A stretch of 64,000 bases of DNA, from the NCBI GenBank assembly GCA_023678885.1, contig CM042997.1, positions 27,410,064 through 27,474,063 of the forward strand. Reading direction: 5' to 3'. The notes under the pieces are model-generated. The model made no database searches, was not told the DNA's origin, and was given only the letters and a program-made list of their open reading frames with translations. This document shows positions 56,765 through 64,000 of this stretch, piece by piece. The translations under genes and the position numbers were made by a program. This DNA is from Pogostemon cablin. Its lineage: Eukaryota; Streptophyta; Magnoliopsida; Lamiales; Lamiaceae. The stretch's first letter is position 1. Every line of letters starts with the position of its first letter.

Positions 56765-58983
56765 TCATCACCCTTATCTTATGATGAAGTTCCTTCTTGC
56801 TTATCGGCCTTGATACTTTTCAGAAAATATCTAGCGTCTGCGAAGTATGACTCTGCTTCTGTAAATGGTTTTTCATCACCGAGTACCTTCTTTATGTTAC
56901 CTCCATCGCTGTATTTGAAGCACTGATGCAGCGTAGAAGGAATCACTCCATTTTCATGCAACCATGGGCGCCCCAAGAGCATTTTATATGATGTTTTAGC
57001 ATCAATGACATGAAACAGAACTGTTGAGGCCATCTCATCTATTATTAAGTTCATGACTATCGTACCAAGTGTTCTCTGGCCCTCTTGATTGAACCCATGA
57101 ATCGTCAATCGGCTACTGCCAAGTTCATCTGTTGAAATCCCTAACTTTTTCAACGTTATTAGAGGTAGGATATTGACCGCTGAACCTCCATCAATCAGTA
57201 TTCGATTCACCCTTTGCTCTTGAGTGCAACCAGCTACGAACAAGGGTCGGTTGTGAGATTGTGAACCGAGCAGTAAGTCTTCTTCAGTGAAGGTAATCTT
57301 CATAGCATGGGCCTTACTTTCAACTTTAGGCACAACAGCTTCGCCTGCCACATGGCATGAATAATTATTTCCACCGTCTGCAGAAGTAGAGTTTGCAGTT
57401 GCATCTTCATCTAGAAAGATCTTCCCTTGCTCAACCAATCGCATAACTTTGTCTTTAAAGACAAAGCAATCTTTGATAGAATGTCCCACCAGTCTATGAT
57501 ACTTGCAGTATTTCGGATTGTCCGTTTGTCCCGCTTCCTCTGGTCGCTTCATTTCAGGAAGCTCGATAAGTTTATCTTTGAGCAGATCATCGAGTATGCT
57601 TGGGACATCCGAATCAAGGAATGGGTACTTCCTTTCTTGCATTTCTTTCAAGGTCAATCTTCTTTGCCCCCCTTCTTGGGACTCATTCTTTACTTTATCA
57701 TCTTTTTCATTCTCATTTCTTCGGAACTTGACAGTTGATGCATTTGTTGCCATAGACCCTTTTTCGGAAGATTTGTTGTAGGGTTTGCCCCCTTTCCTTA
57801 CCTCTTGCTTTTCTTTATATTTGTAGGATCCAGGAATCGGTGGTTCTACAACTCCACTTATCCCCATACTTAGCTCCATATCGTGAGCTCTTGTGGCCAA
57901 GTCTTCAAAGGTTTTAGGCTTAATCCCTTGAAGTATGTAACGAAGGTTCCATTGCATTCCTGCTGTGCACATCTCAATGCCAGAAACTTCAGACAATCGA
58001 TCTTTACAGTTTAGGCTCAAATTTCTCCATCGATTAATGTACTCAATTACTGGCTCTTCTTTTAACTGACGGGTGTTCGTCAACTCTATCATGCTAACCG
58101 TTCTCCTAGTACTATAGAAACGGTTAAGGAATTGATATTCCATCTGATCCCAACTGTCTATAGAATCAGCCTCCAAGTCGGTGTACCATTCAAAAGCATT
58201 TCCCTTCAGAGAGCGAACGAATTGTCTCACCATATGATCTCCGTGAGTTCCAGCATCATTGCACGTTTCTATGAAATGTGCTATATGTTGCCTTGGATTA
58301 CCTTTGCCATCAAACTGTTGGAACTTGGGGGGTTGATAGTTAGGTGGCATCCTCAAGTTGCCAACCCTCCTAGTATAAGGCTTAGCATAAGCGAATGAAG
58401 GTTTAGAGCTCTCTTCGAATTGGTCCTTCATTGTGCCAAGTATAATGCTTTTTAACTGGCTGATAGGAACCATTCCATCATGGGAGATGTTCAATTCTTC
58501 TTCAATCACCTTTTTCCCCATCGTCTGACGCTTCGCAGACTCATCTACTTCATTTTCAGCATCTTCTTCTTGCTTTTCGTTCGCATGGCTAGTTTCAGCA
58601 CCAGCCATTTTCTCCATCAGTTTGAAAATCAAAGTATTTTGTTCTTGGTTCTGTTTGGCAAGTGCAGCGACGGATTCAGTTAAGCTTGCCAACTGTTCTT
58701 CGACAGACGAAGTGTTTATTGCCATTGTCGAGGCTATGGATGAATCAGACGATGAGCTTTCTTCAAGTATAGGGGTTGAGTTAGCTGAGTCGTTTTTCTC
58801 ATCTTTATCATCATATGGTATCATTCCAGAGGTAACTCCAACTGAAGAATTTATCTCTGAAGAGGCTTCAGATCGTGCCATCTTTGACATGCTTCTAGTT
58901 GTCACATTAACGTCTTCCACTTGTAATTCTGGAGACTTGAAGACAGAAGCTGATCTGTTGACTTTGACCCTTAGCGGAACCAT
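56765..58983 (-). pseudogene. Tat-2 gag-protease, N-terminal part
   Basis: 734 codons from the ATG at 58981-58983 to a TAA at 56779-56781, just before the nested element. Gag core about 208-375 (FDGKGNPRQHIAHFIETCND, RRTVSMIELTNTRQLKEEPV), zinc-knuckle-like CKYHRLVGHSIKDC, protease IDGGSAVNIL, LLGRPWLHENG. The matching Tat-1 ORF continues for over 110 more residues, so the TAA is a premature stop separate from the insertion break. Past the TAA the frame continues to the insertion edge and resumes on the other side. Confidence 0.82.
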
Positions 58984-59020
58984 CTTACTTTGCTCGAAGA
59001 GGAGATGAGAGGTAGAAACA

Positions 59021-59038
59021 GTCCCACTGGGCGTGCCA
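59021..59038 (-). other. Tat-2 primer binding site
   Basis: TGGCACGCCCAGTGGGAC on the minus strand, 5 nt inside the 5' LTR, the same as Tat-1. Confidence 0.75.
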
Positions 59039-59043
59039 AAATT

Positions 59044-60051
59044 TGTAACAACAAATTTTGTATTTATAAAATAATAAACACAAAAGAAATTACAAAGATA
59101 ATCCGAGATGGATTAAACTTGAGAATTTAAGTGAACAGCTTCTATTTATCCTCTGATTCCTCTCTTGAGTTGATTTCTTGACTTTTTCAACTTTCGGAGC
59201 CGGATCTTCGGATGAAGCTTGTCCGAGCTCGGGGTTGACTTGAAATTCTAAAACGTTTATCCGGAGGCGTCGAGCCTTTGTTCGGATCAAACGTTGACTT
59301 GAAGATTTGTTGTGAAGTACAACACTCAATTTGGTAGAACGTTGACTTCACGGAGACAAATGTATGAATTTGATATGAAGAACGCCGGATCAAAGAGGCT
59401 TAGCACCTTGGTCTTTGATCGGATGTGATTCTTGACTTGAATATATCTTGAACTTGATTTGAAGATCTTGAGCTTGGGCTTGGATCTTGATCTTGCTCTT
59501 CACTTGAATCTTCGCTTGATCTTGATCTTCAGAATTCTTCACTTGACTTGATCGAACTTGATTTTCACTTGAATCTTCAGAGTTCTTCAGGTCTTCAGGA
59601 TTTTTAGAGTCTTTGGAATGAGGACTGAAGGTCCTTATTTATAGGTAGAGAAAATAACCACTTGAGAGATATTTTCTCCTCCAAAAGATATGTTGGGCTT
59701 TAAGCCTGCTAGACTGGATACGGGCCTATTTAATTAAACCCGTAGGATTTAACCTGGGCCTAATTAATTTAACTAGGCCTGCTGGACTTGATTTGTTGGG
59801 CTTGTTGACTTGAATCAGACCCATTTGACTCGAATTGAGCCCATATAACTTGGATTAAGCCCATTTGACTTGAACTAAGCCCATTTGACTTGGATTTGGG
59901 CTCAAATAATTATATCAATTATCAATTATTTATTTATCTATCTTAGGAATTAATTTATTTAAATTCCATAATAAATAAATATTTAATCAATATTTAATAT
60001 ATTTTCCTTTGCATTTTTATTTATTTAGGCAATAAAATTTAATTGCCTACA
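59044..60051 (-). repeat. Tat-2 5' LTR
   Basis: 1008 bp. It differs from the 3' LTR at about three positions (near 59187, 59202 and 59254). A minus-strand TATAAATA at 59636-59643 is the likely promoter. Confidence 0.95.
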
Positions 60052-60056
60052 ACATC

Positions 60057-61856
60057 CATTAGTGTTTAAGTTGTGAAGATTACTGAGTGAGTTAGTGAAT
60101 TACTTCACTCACAACTTGTGTAATAGTTCCTGCAATTTAGTTAAGAGTTTAAATACTCATGATTCATTCTTAAAGGCTAGAGCTAGCATATTTAAAGCTT
60201 TTCTATAATAGGATATATTAATAGACAATTGAGACATTCCATGTGCATCTTCAATATGCCACCATGTTTCTCTAAATTATTTTCTTCTTGAGAAAACATG
60301 TTCCCCTCATTTTTTAAACTTGTTTTTTTCCTGCAAATTGGGTCTTCTGATTTACCAAAGGTAAAGGTTATGAACCTGCTAGAGTTTCCTTCACTGATTC
60401 TAGGGCAGGTCAGAAGGGATAGTACTGAAATGAACAAGAGGATCTAGAGGCTTGGAAAGGCACACTGCCGGCACCGAATTGAATTGAATTTTTCAGGACT
60501 GGACTGAGAAAGAGGTTACACCCATATGATCAAGCTCAAGTTCATCGATACCTTGTACAAGTTCGGACGATGGACGTACCCTGCAGGATAAGCAGAAATA
60601 CTAGTATATATGGTCGCCTCAAGGCAAGTTTTTTGCAAGTTGATTAATTTTGCTACACTTTAAAATCTTTCAATTTTGTTCCAGACTTATGTTCATCTTT
60701 GGAGGTTGGTTTGATTTGCCAGATGATCAACTGCAAGTTGATTAATTTTTCTTTGCTTTTTTTCAAATGTTATACCCTGGCCTACCTTTTTTATTAATAT
60801 TAAGAGAATGGATAGAATATTGAAGTAAAGGTACCTAATTAGTAGTCAATCATGAAAAATATCACGACAGCAGAATAACCATTGAAGTAAAAGGAGAATA
60901 GGGCTCTAATAAAACTCTCAATAGACCTCATTCTGATATAAAGGCGTTAATGTTATGCCCAAATATCACCACAGCAGAATAAGTTAAAAGGAGAACAGGG
61001 GGGCTTGATTAAAACTACTCGTATCTGCAAATTAACCAATCCTAGCTAGCTCGTATAGGAACTGCATGAATATTCTTTGAACATTTTGAAACTAATTTCC
61101 TCTGCCATTTGTCATTGTTCTTGAGCAGTTTGAAACTTGATTTATGAGGTGATAAAACTGATCCAAATCATCGTGCTACTTGCATTATATATGTTGAAGA
61201 TCATGGTTCTAACAGCCTTGTTGGACTAGGTACGGGTTCCTATTGATCATGCAGAAGACCGGTTGAGATGATTGACATCGATCATTGGTGTTAATTTATA
61301 AGGTTATGAAGGTCAGGCCAGGCCAGGCCGGGGTGTTGGTAAAGGTGGCCTAGCCTGTCATGGCACCCTGCTAGCTTCACTGTTGCAACAACAGGTTACA
61401 CCCATGGAGGAAATATGATCATCGATACCTCGTACAAGTTATTTGCTGCACTTTCAATGTTCTTCCAACAACTTTTCTTCATCTTAATTTGGAGGTTTGA
61501 TTTGCAACTTGCTTTTCAAATCTTATACCCTGCCCTACCTTTTTTATTAGGTTTCATCCTTATACACTAATCCTAAATAACATTATTGATTGCAATTCTT
61601 TTTTCAAAAAATGAAGTAATGAATATAAGAGAATGGACAGAATAAAGTAAGGGTATAATAAAATTTTGGAAATCAAACCTAATTAGTAGTCAATCATGAA
61701 AGAAATACTAGTACTAATTAATAAAGGGATTGTTATGCCCAAATATCAGTACATCAGAATAACCATTAAAGTAAAAGGAGAAATCCTAGGGCTTGAATTA
61801 AACTCTCAATAGACCTCATTCTGCAAATTAACCAATCCTCTTACAGTGTAGGAACC
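60057..61856. other. Intergenic DNA with duplicated kinase 3' flank
   Basis: No complete gene. Two or three diverged copies of the sequence that follows the kinase gene can be seen. AATATCA(C/G)-ACAGCAGAATAA blocks start at 60858, 60961 and 61742. TTATACCCTG(G/C)CCTACCTTTT occurs at 60769 and 61524. CATCGATACCTTGTACAAGTT at 60543 pairs with CATCGATACCTCGTACAAGTT at 61420. Confidence 0.65.
60840..61095 (-). pseudogene. Relic of a duplicated kinase 3' end
   Basis: GCAAATTAACCAATCCT at 61027, then GCATGAATATTCTTTGAAC at about 61062, match the kinase 3' UTR and last codons (GCAAATTAACCAATCCT at 61827, then AAGAATATTCTTTGAACCA at 61859). So the last few codons plus 3' flank of a second kinase copy seem to remain. 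No kinase domain is left upstream. Confidence 0.5.
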
Positions 61857-62747
61857 TCAAGAATATTCTTTGAACCAAGCATGTGAGAGTGCATCTTTGG
61901 CTGTAATTCTCAAACATTCATTCTGAGCTAGAAGACCTTCCAACAAATCAAACCCTGCAGACGACAACATCGGCCCCGCCCCGCCTAACTTCTTCCGAAG
62001 AAACTTCCTCGACGGCTTCCCCTCCACCATTACACCTGATATGATCTTCATCAAATCAATTTCCGACTTCCCTTCGAACAGAGCTTTCATCGACAGCAAC
62101 TCCGCCATGACGCACCCCACTGACCACATGTCCACAGCTTCCGTGTAATAAGGCGACCCCATCAGAATTTCGTGAGCCTTGTACGTCGGAGTACCCACAC
62201 CGGGGGTGCACGACCCGCGATTCATCACTTTCGACAATCCGAAATCACATATCTTCAGCCGACCCGTTTCGCTCACAAGGATATTCCCGGGCTTCAGATC
62301 ACGGTGCATCACGCCGTGGCTGTGGAGATGGTGAACACCTCGTAGAATCTGCTTCATCAGCCCTTTGACTTGAGGGATAGTCAAACAAGTCCAAGAATCC
62401 TTCAGTTTGTAGAGTAAACTCGACAGGTCCATCTCCATGTACTCCATCACCATGAATACACGATCAGCTTTGCTGAAGCAATTCTTGAATGCGACGATGT
62501 TGGGGTGAGGAGGGAGGGTGTACAGATTGGTAATTTCACTTTTCGTCCTCCTACACGATTCTTTCAGAACCTTCACCGCCACGATTTCGGCAGTGGTAGT
62601 GTCAAATGCCCGGTAAACGGCGCCGTATCCACCCTGCCCAATCTTGTTGAGCTTCATGTAGTTTGGCAACCAACAAAAAGGTTTTCTTTCGTAATTATTG
62701 TAGCTAGGATCAAACCCATAGTCCGAACGATACCCTAGAGTGGCCAT
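61857..62747 (-). CDS. Divergent CDK-like Ser/Thr protein kinase, single exon
   Basis: 296 residues, a bare kinase domain. Gly-rich loop GQGGYGAVY (about 38-46), ATP-binding Lys in AVKVLK (57-62), EYMEMDLSSLL hinge, catalytic HRDLKPGN (about 149-156), DFG in KICDFGLSKV, activation loop with GTPTYKAHE, and MWSVGCVMAELL. The overall pattern (MEYME, MKQILRGVHHLH, ICDFGL, DMWSVGC.MAELL) is nearest the CDKG/CDK11-type group. Oddities: the APE motif reads AHE, the PSTAIRE-type cyclin-binding helix is missing (only RRTKSEITNL), and the CMGC insert is short. It has no introns, unlike typical CDK genes, so it may be a retrocopy that diverged. All catalytic residues are present, so activity is possible. 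Confidence 0.82.
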   Translation of the reverse strand: MATLGYRSDYGFDPSYNNYERKPFCWLPNYMKLNKIGQGGYGAVYRAFDTTTAEIVAVKVLKESCRRTKSEITNLYTLPPHPNIVAFKNCFSKADRVFMVMEYMEMDLSSLLYKLKDSWTCLTIPQVKGLMKQILRGVHHLHSHGVMHRDLKPGNILVSETGRLKICDFGLSKVMNRGSCTPGVGTPTYKAHEILMGSPYYTEAVDMWSVGCVMAELLSMKALFEGKSEIDLMKIISGVMVEGKPSRKFLRKKLGGAGPMLSSAGFDLLEGLLAQNECLRITAKDALSHAWFKEYS

Positions 62748-64000
62748 CTTGTGGGGAATGTATAGACTATAGATAGATTGTGTATTGTCGGGAATGTAAA
62801 GAGTGTATTGTGTGGGGGAATCCGGGATGTATACATAGTTATATATAAGGAAGAGAATTAATGAATCCCTTGTTTAATTAAGGAAAAGAATTAATGAATC
62901 CCTTGTTTAATTAAGGAAAAGATTGATCAGTTATTATCTGCTGTATTTAAATGAATTAATCAGCAATATTAATTTACGATGCCCTACGTATAATCTGAAC
63001 CTAATAATAATATAGCCGTTATAAAATCAAGAAACCCACACGAAAATAATTAATGAATCTCTTGTTTGATTAAGGAAAATTTAGATTGATTTTTCAGTTA
63101 TTATCTTATACTATTGTATTGTATTTTGATTTGATAATATTTTTTCTTATTTAAATGAATAAATCGGTGAAACGCGTATTTTAATGTTGTAGCAATATAT
63201 GAGATCTCTATTTCACGATTTTCTGACATATTTCATTATGAAGCTATTTAATTTCATTATGCTTCGACTTATTAATTGAAACCCTAAACACCCCCTTTGC
63301 CTCCATCTACTGGAAAACCTTCCGCCATATATACACACATTTGCTATTTCAGAAATCCCCCTTTCAACCTCACCTTCAACTTCTTTTTTCATGTGAAAAA
63401 GAATGTCAGACCGATCCAAATTTTTGAGTTTAGGGTATAATTATAATTTCATCCTTTTGGTTTAGGGTATATTATTTTACCCCTAAAATTTAAGGTTTAA
63501 GATATAATTGTAATTTTACCCATATAGTTTAGCTAAAATCTGTACAATTGCTTGTATAAATTTAAACCCATATTTAATTTCTTAGGCCTATTACTTCATA
63601 CTTTTTTTTTTTATCTCAGCCCAGAAAAAGATATTCATTTCTCATGCACTCTCAAAAACCCATAGTTAAAAGTTTGGGGTTTTAAAAGTAATTCAAACAA
63701 TTAGGTTTTGATTTGCTCTTCTTACAATTAGGGTTTTAAAACTAACAAACAACTCCCATGAACAGCCCTTGTTACACTATACACCTGTGGCACTGATTTG
63801 CTCTTCTTCGAGTTGTGATGAATCTGCTGCACCCGTTTCTTCTATGCATCATAATTCATACCCATACAAAAGCTGAAACACTTGTAAACACTTCCAACAA
63901 CACTTAAGCTAGCTTATATCTTGCATATATTTCCATTTGCAGAGGTGATGGCAAAACCTTGACAAAGAAAGAGATTATGTTGGAATTCAAGATTGTTGTT
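62748..64000. other. Region upstream of the kinase, no gene seen
   Basis: Presumed kinase promoter, then AT-rich DNA. A GAATTAATGAATCCCTTGTT unit is tandemly repeated at about 62845-62910. About 63420-63530 has two or three copies of a TTTAGGGTATAATTATAATT-type repeat seen widely in plant genomes. The short ORF at 63213-63419 is not supported. A gene could start past 64000. Confidence 0.5.

Larger units (their letters stand above)
38729..60051 (-). mobile_element. Tat-2: Ty3/gypsy Tat-lineage element with nested insertion
   Basis: A 21.3 kb span on the minus strand, or 14.3 kb without the nested Athila-like element (49700-56764), the same net size as Tat-1. The LTRs are 1008 bp each (38729-39736, 59044-60051), with a perfect TSD, ACATC (38724-38728 and 60052-60056). 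The order is as in Tat-1, including the antisense PMD gene. The LTRs differ at about three positions by eye. Its gag-pol is closely related to Tat-1 but the LTR bodies differ, so the two are members of related families and not copies of one element. Confidence 0.93.

Noticed and set aside
63213..63419. 68-codon minus-strand ORF near the window end
   Set aside because: No homology recognised and no flanking gene signals. Short chance ORF.

Overview
The window is plant nuclear DNA, most likely from an asterid-type dicot. The evidence is AT-rich intergenic DNA full of hAT, Stowaway-type and other MITEs, short-intron host genes with plant-specific products (an NFD4-type nodulin-like transporter, plastid ribosomal protein L27, a farnesol/phytol-kinase-family enzyme), and large Ty3/gypsy retrotransposons of the Tat and Athila lineages. 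There is no prokaryotic gene organisation. Host genes were built by joining exons at GT/AG sites by eye; every junction given keeps the reading frame.

Layout. 1-3990: repeat-rich flank with a 1.4 kb hAT-like element. 3991-6477: NFD4-like MFS transporter (+, 3 exons). 6478-8861: repeats. 8862-10536: plastid RPL27 (-, 2 exons). 11133-11213: tRNA-Leu(AAG) (-). 11347-25675: complete Tat-type element (Tat-1, - strand, 930 bp LTRs, TSD AATAC). 25956-28522: conserved plant protein of unknown function (-, 7 exons), with Tat-1 lying 280 bp past its stop. 29635-32584: farnesol kinase-like gene (-, 6 exons). 32585-38723: about 6 kb of stacked MITEs, including a hAT element with a perfect 8 bp TSD. 38729-60051: second Tat-type element (Tat-2, - strand, 1008 bp LTRs, TSD ACATC), split in its gag by a 7.07 kb non-autonomous Athila-like element on the + strand (49700-56764, 1551 bp LTRs). 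60057-61856: partly duplicated 3' flank of the next gene. 61857-62747: single-exon divergent CDK-like kinase (-). 62748-64000: no gene seen.

The most striking feature is shared by both Tat elements. Between pol and the 3' LTR, on the strand opposite to gag-pol, each carries what looks like a complete host-style transcription unit: a duplicated motif block, a TATATAA box, a 5' untranslated exon, a 1.65-1.8 kb first intron with a GC-rich core, an intron-containing coding region for a plant mobile domain (PMD) protein (906 and 907 residues), and a conserved AATAAA context. These units are open in both elements, whereas gag-pol is broken by nonsense codons in both and by the nested insertion in Tat-2. 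Antisense extra ORFs with PMD domains are known in Tat-lineage elements. The intact promoter, intron and poly(A) layout, and its preservation against gag-pol decay, are the parts worth following up.

LTR pairs are nearly identical by eye (about 2 differences in 930 bp for Tat-1, about 3 in 1008 bp for Tat-2, none noticed in 1551 bp for the nested element), so all insertions look recent. The nested order shows that the Athila-like element came after Tat-2.
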